A stretch of DNA of 64,000 nucleotides from Microbacterium sp. Root180 (GCF_001428485.1 NZ_LMHS01000003.1:601625-665624); one strand, 5' to 3'; numbered from the stretch's first letter, positions 7,833 to 16,653 are shown. A program made the numbers and translations. Notes: generated from the letters alone by a model not told the origin.

Positions 7833-8240
7833 TCAGCGGCCGGGGAGCTTCTTGAGCGCCGTGGCGACGGCGTGCTTGGCGGATGCTGCCGCCCGGCCGA
7901 CCACGTCGGCCGCGTGCGCCGCCGAGTCCGGCAGCGTCGAGCCGTTCGAGCTCTCGAAGTCGTCGTCGTCGCCGAGGAAGGGGACCAGCCAGTCGTCGAC
8001 CTCGTCGAGGGGGGCGGCCGACAGGCTGTAGTACCGGTGCTGCCCTTCCTCGCGCACCGACACGAGGTGCGCCTCGCGGAGCACCTTGAGGTGCTTCGAT
8101 ACGGTGGGCTGGCTCGCGCCGAGTTCGCTGACGATGTGCGAGACGCTCGTCCCCCGTTCGCCGGCGGAGGCACGATCGAGAAGGAGCTGCAGGATGTCGC
8201 GGCGCGTTCCGTCCGCGATCACGTCGAAGATGTCCGCCAT
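7833..8240 (-). CDS. ArsR family winged-helix regulator
   Basis: 135 residues. Winged HTH at about 5-80 (DGTRRDILQLLL, then SELGASQPTVSKHLKVLREAHLVSVREEGQHRYYSL), with no Cys pair for metal binding, so it probably senses something other than a thiophilic metal. The C-terminal 50 residues are acidic, then basic (TALKKLPGR). It converges on the exporter permease with 3 nt between stops. The start is supported by a TAATCT hexamer ending 6 nt upstream. Confidence 0.9.
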   Translation of the reverse strand: MADIFDVIADGTRRDILQLLLDRASAGERGTSVSHIVSELGASQPTVSKHLKVLREAHLVSVREEGQHRYYSLSAAPLDEVDDWLVPFLGDDDDFESSNGSTLPDSAAHAADVVGRAAASAKHAVATALKKLPGR

Positions 8241-8246
8241 GTGCTC

Positions 8247-8252
8247 AGATTA
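8247..8252 (-). promoter_or_regulatory. -10 element (TAATCT), leaderless promoter of the arsR-type gene
   Basis: Minus-strand TAATCT, 6 nt, then ATG at 8240. Confidence 0.55.
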
Positions 8253-8307
8253 GTCATGCCGCCCGCGGAGTACCATGACGGGAGTCTCGTGGCGAGAGGG
8301 GCGACGG

Positions 8308-9747
8308 ATGCCGACTGACCCGCGTGGGTCGCTCGTTCGACGCGCTGTCTCCGCATTGCGCAGCTTCTGGGATCAGCTTCGCAATCTCACGACCTCGTCA
8401 CCGGCGCGGTTCGCCGTGCTCGTGTTCGCCATGCTGATCCTCGTCTTCACCGCCCTGCTCTCGCTGCCCGCGGCCTCGATGAGCGGGCGCCGTCTCCCGC
8501 TGGCTGATGCGGTGTTCACGGCGGTGTCGACGATCTGCGTGACGGGATTGTCGACCGTCGACATCGCGACGACGTTCTCGCCTTTCGGCAAGGCGGTCAT
8601 CTTCGTCGGCGTGAACATCGGCGGAATGGGTGTGCTGACCCTCGCCTCGATCCTCGGCCTCGTGATCTCCAAGCGCCTCGGGCTGCGCGCGAAGCTGATC
8701 GCGGCAAGCGACTCGAATCCGCTGCGTACGCACGGCGGCCCGGTGAACGAGGGCCAGACGATCCGCCTCGGCGAGATCGGCACGCTGTTGCGAACGGTCG
8801 CCCTCTCGACGCTGCTCATCGAGGCTCTCGTCGCGATCGCGCTCTATCCCAGCCTCCTCTTCGCCGAGATCGCGCCGCTCGACGCGCTGTGGGAGGCGCC
8901 CTTCTACGCCGCGATGGCATTCACGAACACCGGCTTCACTCCCAACCCGGGCGGGCTCGTGCCGTTCGCCGATGACTACTTCCTCTTGACCGTGCTCATG
9001 GCCGGCGTGTTCCTCGGCAGCATCGGCTTCCCGGTGATCTACGCCCTGTGGAAGCACTACTGGCACGTGAGGAAATGGCCGCTGCACACCAAGCTCACGA
9101 TCATCACCACCGTGCTCCTGTTCTTCGCCGGCGCGGCCGCGTTCCTGGCTCTGGAATTCAACAACCCCAAGACGTTCGGCTCGATGAACGCCTGGGACAC
9201 GACGTTCCAGGCCTTCTTCCTCTCCGCCATGACGAGATCCGGCGGATTCTCGGTCGTCGATGTCGGAGACCTGTACGGCTCATCGCTCATCGTCGGGTGC
9301 ATGCTCATGTTCGTCGGCGGCGGGTCGGCGTCGACCGCCGGCGGCATCAAGGTCACCACCCTGGCCGTGCTCGCCCTCGCGGTGTGGTCGGAGGCGAAGG
9401 GCCGCCAGTCCGTGGAGGCGTTCGGCCGGCGCATTCCGAGCGACGTGCAGCGCGTCGGTCTCTCGGTGGTCGCCTGGGGGGCCACGATCGTGGCGCTGTC
9501 CACGATCGTGATCGCCCAGATCAGCCAGGAACAAGTCTCCGACGTCCTGTTCGACGTGATCTCGGCGTTCGGCACGGTGGGCCTGTCGACGGGGCTCACC
9601 GCGGAGCTTCCAGACCCCGCCGTCTACGTCATGGCGCTGACGATCTTCATGGGCCGCATTGGTACAGTGACTCTCGCCGCGGCCGTGGCCGCGTCATCCC
9701 GATCGCAGCTTTACTCGCTGCCCGTGGAAAGGCCGATCGTTGGTTGA
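8308..9747 (+). CDS. TrkH/KtrB-type potassium channel subunit
   Basis: 479 residues, membrane-embedded, with four MPM repeats. The selectivity-filter segments can be read in order: ICVTGLSTVD, AFTNTGFTPNPGG, MTRSGGFSVVD and FGTVGLSTGL, each with the conserved Gly. It forms the K+ pore. I chose the ATG at 8308 (GAGAGGGG upstream); an in-frame ATG at 8275 would add 11 residues. The stop overlaps the TTG start of the gating subunit gene. Confidence 0.92.
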   Translation: MPTDPRGSLVRRAVSALRSFWDQLRNLTTSSPARFAVLVFAMLILVFTALLSLPAASMSGRRLPLADAVFTAVSTICVTGLSTVDIATTFSPFGKAVIFVGVNIGGMGVLTLASILGLVISKRLGLRAKLIAASDSNPLRTHGGPVNEGQTIRLGEIGTLLRTVALSTLLIEALVAIALYPSLLFAEIAPLDALWEAPFYAAMAFTNTGFTPNPGGLVPFADDYFLLTVLMAGVFLGSIGFPVIYALWKHYWHVRKWPLHTKLTIITTVLLFFAGAAAFLALEFNNPKTFGSMNAWDTTFQAFFLSAMTRSGGFSVVDVGDLYGSSLIVGCMLMFVGGGSASTAGGIKVTTLAVLALAVWSEAKGRQSVEAFGRRIPSDVQRVGLSVVAWGATIVALSTIVIAQISQEQVSDVLFDVISAFGTVGLSTGLTAELPDPAVYVMALTIFMGRIGTVTLAAAVAASSRSQLYSLPVERPIVG

Positions 9748-10411
9748 ACGGATCCGCAGCGACGCTCCCGTCCTCGTGATCGGACTCGGGCGCTTCGGCG
9801 CCGCGTGCGCCGGCGAGCTCGACCGGCTCGACCGCGAAGTGCTCGCGATCGACGAGAGTCTCGAGCTGGTGCAGAAGTGGTCGGAACGCGTCACCCACAC
9901 GGTGCAGGCCGACGCGAAGAACATCGACGCCCTCAAGCAGATCGGCGCGCAGGACTTCCAGGTCGCCGTCGTGGCGGTCGGTTCGTCGATCGAGGCATCC
10001 GTCCTCATCACCGCGAACCTCGTCGACCTCAAGGTGCCGCAGATCTGGGCGAAGGCGGTGTCGCAGTCGCACGGCAAGATCCTCGCCCGCGTGGGTGCGA
10101 ACCACGTCATCTACCCCGAGCGCGAGGCGGGCGAGCGCGTGGCGCACCTCGTGAGCGGACGGATGCTGGACTTCATCCGCTTCGACGACGACTTCGCGCT
10201 CGCGAAGCTCTACCCGCCGAAGTTCATCCGCGGCGTCGGCCTCAACGAGTCCGGCGTGCGGACGAAGTACAACGTGACCGTCGTCGGCGTGAAGAGCCCG
10301 GGCAAGCCATTCCGCTACGCCGAGGCGAACACGGTCGTGACCAATCACGACCTCATCATCGTGTCGGGCACGAACTCCGACATCGAACGGTTCGCCGCGC
10401 TCGACCGCTGA
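9740..10411 (+). CDS. TrkA/KtrA-type RCK gating subunit of the potassium system
   Basis: 223 residues: RCK_N Rossmann domain (VLVIGLGRFGAACAGELDRL at about 11-30, nucleotide-binding GxGxxG) and RCK_C domain from about 140. It should form a ring that binds NAD(H) or ATP/ADP and gates the TrkH subunit. TTG start overlapping the trkH stop by 8 nt, with GGAAAGG upstream, which indicates translational coupling. A 100-bp inverted repeat follows. Confidence 0.93.
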   Translation: MVERIRSDAPVLVIGLGRFGAACAGELDRLDREVLAIDESLELVQKWSERVTHTVQADAKNIDALKQIGAQDFQVAVVAVGSSIEASVLITANLVDLKVPQIWAKAVSQSHGKILARVGANHVIYPEREAGERVAHLVSGRMLDFIRFDDDFALAKLYPPKFIRGVGLNESGVRTKYNVTVVGVKSPGKPFRYAEANTVVTNHDLIIVSGTNSDIERFAALDR

Positions 10412-10442
10412 ACCCCCGCGGCTCCCAGTGCGCCGACCGCCC

Positions 10443-10542
10443 GGCGCATAACTCCTGCACTTTCGCTGGGCACGGCGGTGACCTCCGCGTCGCCTGGCCG
10501 ACGGTCGAGCCCGCAAGGCAGCTTTTGCAGGAGTTATGCGCC
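10443..10542. repeat. 100-bp intergenic inverted repeat, family member 1
   Basis: Perfect 17-nt arms GGCGCATAACTCCTGCA (10443-10459) and its complement (10526-10542) enclose 66 bp of unrelated sequence. It lies between the convergent trkA and proC genes, so it may end transcription from both sides. The same arms occur at 47980-48078, and related arms at 26306-26407. Confidence 0.85.
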
Positions 10543-10573
10543 CCGCACAACTGCAGCCGAGCGCCGGCCGCGC

Positions 10574-11416
10574 TTACGCGCCGGCGGCCAGTTCCTTGGC
10601 CCGCGCGAGGGCGGCGGCGGTCGCCGCGGCGAAGGTCTCGTCGAGGCGGGCGTCCTGCAGCACCGCGACCGCGCGCTCCGTGGTGCCCTTGGGGCTCGTC
10701 ACGCGGCGGCGGAGTTCGGCGGGATCGTCATCGGATGCCGCGAGCAGCGCCGCAGCGCCGATGAAGGTCTGCTCCGCCATCAGGCGGGCGTCGGCTTCGC
10801 TGAATCCGTGGCCACGCGCCGCCTTGGTGAACTCCTCCACCACGAGGAAGAAGTAGGCAGGCCCCGATCCGGAGATGGTCGAGAGCGGGTCGATCTGCGA
10901 CTCGGGCACCTCGACGACCGTGCCGACGGTCTCGAAGAGCCGCCGCACGAGGGCGGTCGCCTCGCCGCTCGCGTGCGTGCCCGCCGCCAGACCGGTCACG
11001 CCCTTGCCGACGAGCGAGGGCGTGTTCGGCATCGACCGCACAACCGCGATGTCATGGCCCAGGATCGACTCGAAGGTCGCGATCGTCACGCCGGCGGCGA
11101 GGCTCACGACGATCGTCCCCGGCCGCAGCGCGGGTGCGATCTCGCGGAGCAGGTCGGGCACCATGGCCGGCTTCACGCCGACGAGCACGACGTCGGCGGA
11201 GGATGCGGCATCCATGTTCCCGGTGGGCTGCTCCTCGAGCGCGATGCTCGCCACGCCCGGCAGTCCGGCGAGCGCGGCGGCCTTCTCGGCGGTGCGGTTG
11301 GTGACCGTCACACCGCCCACGGCGAGGCCCGAACGGACGAGGCCGTGAAGGATCGCACCGCCCATGGACCCGGCTCCGAGGATCGCGATGGGCGGGAGAA
11401 CGGGCGCGTCGGTCAT
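10574..11416 (-). CDS. proC: Pyrroline-5-carboxylate reductase
   Basis: 280 residues. N-terminal NAD(P)-binding GAGSMGGAILHGLVRSG near 10-26; the middle shows VLVGVKP and the C-terminal dimer domain carries ISGSGPAYFFLVVEEFTKAA and VTSPKGTTERAV, the family signature near 225. It performs the last step of proline synthesis, reducing 1-pyrroline-5-carboxylate. The start is supported by TAGACT plus 6 nt. Confidence 0.96.
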   Translation of the reverse strand: MTDAPVLPPIAILGAGSMGGAILHGLVRSGLAVGGVTVTNRTAEKAAALAGLPGVASIALEEQPTGNMDAASSADVVLVGVKPAMVPDLLREIAPALRPGTIVVSLAAGVTIATFESILGHDIAVVRSMPNTPSLVGKGVTGLAAGTHASGEATALVRRLFETVGTVVEVPESQIDPLSTISGSGPAYFFLVVEEFTKAARGHGFSEADARLMAEQTFIGAAALLAASDDDPAELRRRVTSPKGTTERAVAVLQDARLDETFAAATAAALARAKELAAGA

Positions 11417-11422
11417 GCCGCC

Positions 11423-11428
11423 AGTCTA
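11423..11428 (-). promoter_or_regulatory. -10 element (TAGACT), leaderless promoter of proC
   Basis: Minus-strand TAGACT, 6 nt, then ATG at 11416. The 32-bp palindrome at 11445 lies just upstream, about where the -35 region of this promoter would be. Confidence 0.6.
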
Positions 11429-11444
11429 CGATCGGTCATCTTTG

Positions 11445-11476
11445 TTGCGTATTGACTTATATAAGTCTTTACGCAA
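11445..11476. promoter_or_regulatory. 32-bp palindromic operator before an ArsR-type gene
   Basis: Outer arms TTGCGTA/TACGCAA and inner arms GACTTATA/TATAAGTC are perfect, separated by two T-T mismatches on each side. The left half contains TTGACT, a good -35, so a bound dimer would block the promoter of the ArsR gene whose GTG lies 11 nt away. It probably also sits over the proC upstream region. Confidence 0.8.
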
Positions 11477-11486
11477 TTATTGGGTC

Positions 11487-11909
11487 GTGCACGCACTCGA
11501 CATCCTCGGAGACCCGGTGCGTCGGCGCATCCTCGAGCTCCTCGCCGAAGGAGAGCGGAGCGCCGGCGAGATCGGGGAGGTCGTGCAGCGCGAGTTCGGC
11601 ATCTCGCAGCCGGCGGTGTCGCAGCACCTGCGCGTGCTGCGCGAATCCGGATTCGCCACCGCTCGCGCCGACGGCACCCGCAGGCTCTACGCGCTCGATC
11701 CCGAGCCCCTGTCGGCCGCGGCGGCGTGGTTCGACCCGTTCCGGCGCTTCTGGCAGCCGCACCTCGACGCGCTCGGCACGGAGCTCGCACGCGGGCGCAG
11801 GGAGCGGCGACGGGCGGAGGAGCCGGCCGGCACAGAGAAGTCCGACCACATCGTCACCGGCGACACAGCCACAGGCGACACAGCCACGACCGAACCCCAG
11901 GAGGATTGA
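11487..11909 (+). CDS. ArsR family repressor (SRPBCC-linked type)
   Basis: 140 residues with a winged HTH at the N-terminus: LDILGDPVRRRILELLAEGERSAGEI, then ISQPAVSQHLRVLRESGFATARADGTRRLYAL. The tail contains a short direct repeat (two TGDTAT units near 125-135) from a 12-bp duplication. This subfamily usually sits next to an SRPBCC (AHSA1) gene, as here, only 1 nt before it. The GTG start at 11487 lies just after the 32-bp palindrome, which is its likely operator. Confidence 0.9.
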   Translation: MHALDILGDPVRRRILELLAEGERSAGEIGEVVQREFGISQPAVSQHLRVLRESGFATARADGTRRLYALDPEPLSAAAAWFDPFRRFWQPHLDALGTELARGRRERRRAEEPAGTEKSDHIVTGDTATGDTATTEPQED

Positions 11910-11910
11910 C

Positions 11911-12585
11911 ATGGTCGACGTACAGCGACAGCTCGACGCGGTGACGCGCACGGTGCGGGCGAAGGACATCGACGGAGCACCGTCGCACGTCCAGACGCTC
12001 GCGCAGACGTATCCGTCTCCCATCGAGGACGTGTGGGATGCCGCCACCAACGCCGATCGCATCCCCCGGTGGTTCTCGCCGATCTCCGGGGACCTGCGCC
12101 TCGGAGGCCGGTACCAGATCGAGGGCAATGCCGGCGGCGAGATCCTGGAGTGCGTCCCGCCCGCGGGCGGCGCCGCCCACTACTCGGCGACCTGGGAGTA
12201 CGGGGGCGGTGTGACCTGGATCACGGTCGCGCTCACCGCCGTCGGCGACGATGCGACCCGGTTCGAGCTCACGCACACCGCCCGGGTCGACGAGATCCCA
12301 CCCGGATTCTGGGAGACATTCGGCCCGGGAGCGACCGGTGTCGGCTGGGACGGCGGCCTGCTGGGGCTCGCGCTGCACCTCTCCGGCGCCGGCGACGGAC
12401 CCGGACCAGCCGAGTCGGACGCGTGGGCGAGGACCGACGAGGGCATGGCGTTCTTCCGCGGTGCGGCGGACGGCTGGGGCGCGGCGCACGCCGCCTTCGG
12501 AGCAGACGCCGACACCGCCGCGCGCGCAGCCGACCAGACGTTCGCGTTCTACACCGGCCAGGCACCCTCGGACATGGAGGGGTGA
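11911..12585 (+). CDS. SRPBCC (AHSA1-like) domain protein
   Basis: 224 residues. The SRPBCC ligand-binding fold is recognisable from QTYPSPIEDVWDAATNADRIPRWFSPISGDLRLGGRY (about 31-67), with the later GWDGGLLGLALHL helix. These proteins bind hydrophobic ligands in a deep cavity; some are stress-related. AGGAGG precedes the ATG by 6 nt. It is cotranscribed with the ArsR gene and therefore probably induced when that repressor releases the palindrome. Confidence 0.88.
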   Translation: MVDVQRQLDAVTRTVRAKDIDGAPSHVQTLAQTYPSPIEDVWDAATNADRIPRWFSPISGDLRLGGRYQIEGNAGGEILECVPPAGGAAHYSATWEYGGGVTWITVALTAVGDDATRFELTHTARVDEIPPGFWETFGPGATGVGWDGGLLGLALHLSGAGDGPGPAESDAWARTDEGMAFFRGAADGWGAAHAAFGADADTAARAADQTFAFYTGQAPSDMEG

Positions 12586-12683
12586 CGCGAGGGGTTCCGG
12601 CGGTTCGCTTCGGCGACCGCGGGACTATCATCGTGACATCGGGGGCGAGGGCGCCTCCCGCGTGGACTCTGGAGGCCCTGAGC

Positions 12684-13796
12684 ATGACCCTCTTCGACGG
12701 CATCGCGGAACGCGTCATCGAGACGCCGCGGCTGAACGTCAGCATCCTGGAGCGCGTGGGCGACAGCCCGTCGACGCCGGCGGAGCGCACGGTCGTGCTG
12801 ATCCACGGCAACGTCTCGTCGTCGCTGTTCTGGCAGGAGCTCATGGAGGACCTCCCCAGCGATCTCCGGGTGATCGCGATCGACCTGCGCGGCTTCGGCG
12901 GCACCGAGCACGCGCCCATCGACGCGACGCGCGGCGTGCGCGACTTCAGCGACGACGTCCACGCGACGCTCGAGACCCTGGGCATCCGCGCCGCGCATTT
13001 CGTGGGCTGGTCCATGGGGGGCGGTGTCGTCCTGCAGTACGCGCTCGATCACCCGGTGCTCAGCCTGACGCTGGAATCCCCGGTGTCGCCGTACGGCTTC
13101 GGCGGCACGCGCCGGGACGGGAGCCGTGTCACCGACGACGACGCCGGCAGCGGCGGCGGTGCCGGCAATCCCGATTTCGTCCAGCGGCTCATCGACCACG
13201 ATGAGACCGACGAAGCGCCGACCTCTCCGCGCAGCGTGTTCCGCGCCCACTACGTCGGCCCCGAGTACCGCACGGACCACGAGGACACCTGGGTCGCGTC
13301 GATGCTCACGACCTCGACCGCAACCGGCAACTACCCCGGTGATTCCGTCGCGAGCGACAACTGGCCGGGGTTCGCCGCCGGCACGATCGGCGTGCTCAAC
13401 ACCCTCGCCCCGAAGCATTTCAATGTGTCGGGGATCGTCAACCTCGCCGAGAAGCCTCCGATCCTGTGGGTGCACGGCACCCTCGACCCGATCGTCTCGG
13501 ACACCTCGGTCTACGACCTCGCCACCCTCGGCAAGCTCGGAATCGTCCCCGGCTGGCCGGGCGAAGAGGTCGCTCCCCCGCAGGAGATGGTGTCGCAGAC
13601 CCGCGATGTGCTCGCGCGCTACGCGGCCGGCGGCGGCGAGGTCACCGAGCTCGCCCTCGAGGGGGTCGGGCACACCGCGCACCTCGAGCGACCCGCCGAG
13701 TTCCGGCACGCGCTGCTGACGGTCATCGGCTACGTCGGCCCGTCGGCCAACCCCGCCCCGCCGACCGAGGCGATCATCATCCGCTCCGCCGACTGA
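12684..13796 (+). CDS. Alpha/beta hydrolase with shared IRSAD C-terminal tail
   Basis: 370 residues. Oxyanion loop LIHGNVSSSLFW near 40, nucleophile elbow GWSMGG near 113, acid Asp in VHGTLDPIVSD near 270 and His in VGHTAHLE near 335. A cap insert of about 100 residues lies between the elbow and the acid. The substrate is unknown. GGAGG precedes the ATG. The last 14 residues (PAPPTEAIIIRSAD) nearly match the end of the next gene's product, an unrelated transporter. Confidence 0.88.
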   Translation: MTLFDGIAERVIETPRLNVSILERVGDSPSTPAERTVVLIHGNVSSSLFWQELMEDLPSDLRVIAIDLRGFGGTEHAPIDATRGVRDFSDDVHATLETLGIRAAHFVGWSMGGGVVLQYALDHPVLSLTLESPVSPYGFGGTRRDGSRVTDDDAGSGGGAGNPDFVQRLIDHDETDEAPTSPRSVFRAHYVGPEYRTDHEDTWVASMLTTSTATGNYPGDSVASDNWPGFAAGTIGVLNTLAPKHFNVSGIVNLAEKPPILWVHGTLDPIVSDTSVYDLATLGKLGIVPGWPGEEVAPPQEMVSQTRDVLARYAAGGGEVTELALEGVGHTAHLERPAEFRHALLTVIGYVGPSANPAPPTEAIIIRSAD

Positions 13797-13836
13797 CCGG
13801 CCGTCGCACCCGGCGCGGGCCCGGTCGCGGCATCCG

Positions 13837-13842
13837 TAGACT
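13837..13842 (+). promoter_or_regulatory. -10 element (TAGACT), leaderless promoter of the cation transporter gene
   Basis: TAGACT, 6 nt, then ATG at 13849. Confidence 0.6.
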
Positions 13843-13848
13843 CATCGC

Positions 13849-14814
13849 ATGAGTGCTTCCGGCGGCGGCAAGGCGATCCTCGCGGCGTTCCTGGCGAACA
13901 TGGGCATCGCCCTGGCGAAGTTCATCGCCTGGTTCCTCTCGGGGTCCGCCTCGATGCTCGCCGAGGCGATCCACTCCGTCGCCGACTCGGGCAACCAGCT
14001 GCTGCTGATGCTCGGCGGACGCAAGGCCAAGAAGCGCGCCGATCGCGAGCACCCGTTCGGCTACGGCCGCGAGCGGTACGTGTACGCCTTCGTCGTGTCG
14101 ATCATCCTCTTCTCCGTCGGTGGCCTGTTCTCGATCTACGAGGGCATCGAGAAGCTCACCCACCCGCACGAGCTCACCAACTACTGGATCCCGATCGCGG
14201 TGCTGCTCATCGCGATCGTGCTCGAATCGTTCTCGCTGCGCACCGCCGTTAAGGAGAGCAACCACGTCCGCGGGCGCGGGCAGTCGTGGGTGTCCTTCGT
14301 GCGGCATGCGAAGGCTCCGGAGCTGCCCGTCGTCCTGCTCGAGGACATCGCCGCCCTGATCGGCCTGGTGTTCGCGCTCTTCGGCGTCGGCATGACCTGG
14401 ATCACCCACAACCCGCTCTTCGACGCGATCGGCACGCTGATGATCGGGACGCTGCTGATCGTCGTGGCGATCACCCTCGGCATCGAGACGAAGAGCCTGC
14501 TCGTGGGTGAAGGAGCAACGGATGCCGACTACGACCGCATCGTCACGGCGATCACCGGCGGGCACGAGATCGAGAAGCTGATCCACATCAAGACCCTCTA
14601 CCTGGGCCCCGACGAGCTGCTCGTGGCGGCGAAGCTCGGCTTCGCGTCGGATCGGCCGCTGGCGGATGTCGCCGCCGACATCGACCGCATCGAGACGCGC
14701 GTGCGCGAGGCGGTGCCCACCGCGCGCGTGATCTACTTCGAACCAGACATCTACCGGCCCGGAGACGACCCCGCCCCTCCGACGGAGGAGTTCGTCATCC
14801 GGTCGGCGGACTGA
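13849..14814 (+). CDS. Cation diffusion facilitator family transporter
   Basis: 321 residues with about six membrane helices. The metal site of helix 2 is readable as EAIHSVADSGNQ (HxxxD), and helix 5 carries LEDIAALIG. A cytoplasmic insert GRGQSWVSFVRHAKAPELPVVLLEDIAAL is typical of the CDF branch with a C-terminal domain (about 220-300). It exports Zn2+, Fe2+, Mn2+ or similar by proton antiport. The tail PAPPTEEFVIRSAD mirrors that of the upstream hydrolase. Confidence 0.92.
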   Translation: MSASGGGKAILAAFLANMGIALAKFIAWFLSGSASMLAEAIHSVADSGNQLLLMLGGRKAKKRADREHPFGYGRERYVYAFVVSIILFSVGGLFSIYEGIEKLTHPHELTNYWIPIAVLLIAIVLESFSLRTAVKESNHVRGRGQSWVSFVRHAKAPELPVVLLEDIAALIGLVFALFGVGMTWITHNPLFDAIGTLMIGTLLIVVAITLGIETKSLLVGEGATDADYDRIVTAITGGHEIEKLIHIKTLYLGPDELLVAAKLGFASDRPLADVAADIDRIETRVREAVPTARVIYFEPDIYRPGDDPAPPTEEFVIRSAD

Positions 14815-14821
14815 CGCGGGC

Positions 14822-15751
14822 ATGGAGTACTGCGTCTTCACCGAACCCCAGCAGGGCGCGAGCTACGACCACCAGCTCGCCTTCGCCCAGACTGCCGAGC
14901 GCGTCGGCTTCGACGGATTCTTCCGCTCCGACCACTATCTGCGGATGGGCGCCGGCGACCCGCTTCCCGGCCCCACCGACGCCTGGACGACCCTCGCGGG
15001 TCTCGCGCGCGAGACCTCGCGCATCCGCCTGGGCACCCTCGTCTCGTCCGTGACGTACCGCCAGCCGGGCGTGCTCGCGATCCAGGTCGCGCAGGTCGAC
15101 GCGATGTCGGGCGGCCGCGTCGAGCTCGGCCTCGGAACCGGCTGGTTCGAGCGTGAGCACCGGGCCTACGGCATCCCCTTCCCCGCGAAGCGGTTCGACC
15201 TGCTGGAGGAGCAGCTCGCCATCGTGACCGGCCTGTGGGGCACTCCCGCAGACGCCACGTTCGGCTACGAGGGCGCGCACTACCAGCTGACGGACGCGCC
15301 CCCGCTCCCCCGGCCGGTGCAGTCCCGTGTCCCCGTCGTCGTCGGTGGCGGAGGCCCGAGGCGCACCCCCGAGCTCGCGGCGCGGTTCGCCACGGAGTTC
15401 AACATCGGCTTCCGCCCGGAGCGCGAGATCGCCGAGAAGTTCGCCGGTGTGCGTGCGGCGTGCGAGCGCATCGGCCGCGACCCCGCCACCCTCAAGCTCT
15501 CGGTCGCGCTCACGACCCTGGCCGGGGCGAACCAGGCCGAGCTCGAGCGCCGTGCCGCTCGCCTGGGCGACACGGTCGACGAGATGCGCGACGGCGTGAA
15601 CATCGTCGGCGGCCGCGACGAGATCGTCGACAAGGTCGAGCGGCTCGCCGAGCTCGGCGCCGGCCGGATCTACCTGCAGCTGCTCGATCTGCAGGACGTC
15701 GACCAGGTCGAGTACCTCGGCGCGGACGTGCTGCCCCACCTTCCGCGGTGA
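14822..15751 (+). CDS. LLM class F420-dependent oxidoreductase
   Basis: 309 residues of the bacterial luciferase-like fold. Seen: FDGFFRSDHYLRM near 30-42, GTLVSSVTYRQPGVLAIQVAQVDAMSGGRVELGLGTGWFEREHRAYGIPFP from about 72-123, the family signature for flavin/F420 binding. The F420-type assignment follows from the TIGR03560-like pattern; an FMN enzyme is not excluded. It starts 8 nt after the transporter stop, so cotranscription is likely. Confidence 0.88.
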   Translation: MEYCVFTEPQQGASYDHQLAFAQTAERVGFDGFFRSDHYLRMGAGDPLPGPTDAWTTLAGLARETSRIRLGTLVSSVTYRQPGVLAIQVAQVDAMSGGRVELGLGTGWFEREHRAYGIPFPAKRFDLLEEQLAIVTGLWGTPADATFGYEGAHYQLTDAPPLPRPVQSRVPVVVGGGGPRRTPELAARFATEFNIGFRPEREIAEKFAGVRAACERIGRDPATLKLSVALTTLAGANQAELERRAARLGDTVDEMRDGVNIVGGRDEIVDKVERLAELGAGRIYLQLLDLQDVDQVEYLGADVLPHLPR

Positions 15752-15764
15752 CGAGCCCCGCCGC

Positions 15765-16502
15765 TCATGACACGCGCGTGACCGGCAGGCGGTACGACGG
15801 CAGGCCGCGCCGGCGGATCAGCCATTCGGCGAACACCAGGTTGGGGAGCCAACACAGGAACGGGACCGCCGCGTAGGCGTTCGCGAACGCGCTGTCGAAC
15901 TCCCACGGCTGCCCGAGCAGGAGAGGCGCCAGCAGCAGGAGCGGCAGCCACAGCCGCAGTGTCACGCCCGCGTAGGTGAGCGCGTAGTTGCGGATCATCC
16001 ACGCCTGATGGCTGGGAACGTCGCGCCGGCGGATCGCCCGGTATGCCCGCCACCCCGTCACGAGCCACAGCACGGCCAGGGCGCCGAATCCGAAGAATCC
16101 GACGTAGCCTGCGGGACTCGAGGGCGCGATCACGAGCCCTGCGATGCCGCCGATGCCCACTGCGACCAGGTAGATCCGACCGACCCAGCGATGCACGCGC
16201 GGCACGCGATCGCGCAGGCCTCGCCAGAACTGCAGGGCGCCACCCACCAGCGCGATGGCACCGCCCACGATGTGCACGTACAGCGCCCCCTGGACGAAGA
16301 CGGATGTCTCGGCATATGTGGACGCGAGGCCCACGTCGTCGCCGGCCAGGTCGCTGAGCGAGGCGGTGAAGTACGGAACCGCCGAGAAGGCCACCACGGC
16401 GAGCGCCGTGAGCAGCACGAACGTCCAGGCGATGCGGCGGCCCGCGCGCCGGTTGCGCGTGGCGAGAGGAGCGGTGCGGACGGGTTCGATGAGGCGGGTC
16501 AC
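15765..16502 (-). CDS. DUF2306 family membrane protein
   Basis: 245 residues with about seven membrane helices: AWTFVLLTALAVVAFSAVPYF, VQGALYVHIVGGAIALVGGALQF (with a conserved His), a short RVHRWVGRIYLVAVGIGG segment, and a C-terminal pair. DUF2306 proteins are of unknown function. The start at 16502 is chosen over 16511 because TAGCGT ends 7 nt upstream of it and overlaps the more distal GTG. It converges on the LLM gene with 13 nt between stops. Confidence 0.82.
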   Translation of the reverse strand: MTRLIEPVRTAPLATRNRRAGRRIAWTFVLLTALAVVAFSAVPYFTASLSDLAGDDVGLASTYAETSVFVQGALYVHIVGGAIALVGGALQFWRGLRDRVPRVHRWVGRIYLVAVGIGGIAGLVIAPSSPAGYVGFFGFGALAVLWLVTGWRAYRAIRRRDVPSHQAWMIRNYALTYAGVTLRLWLPLLLLAPLLLGQPWEFDSAFANAYAAVPFLCWLPNLVFAEWLIRRRGLPSYRLPVTRVS

Positions 16503-16509
16503 GCGAGTC

Positions 16510-16515
16510 ACGCTA
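16510..16515 (-). promoter_or_regulatory. -10 element (TAGCGT) for the DUF2306 gene
   Basis: Minus-strand TAGCGT, 7 nt, then GTG at 16502. It overlaps the alternative GTG at 16511, which argues against that start. Confidence 0.45.
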
Positions 16516-16653
16516 GAGCCGGCGCCGCGGTCCGAGGCAGGGGGCAGACCCCCCGAGGACCGGCGTGCGAACCCCCCGATTCCGCACCGGCGCCGACCTG
16601 TCGGAGGACTCGGCGCAGGAGTATTCTGCGCTCATCGATTGCGGGGTGGCACC

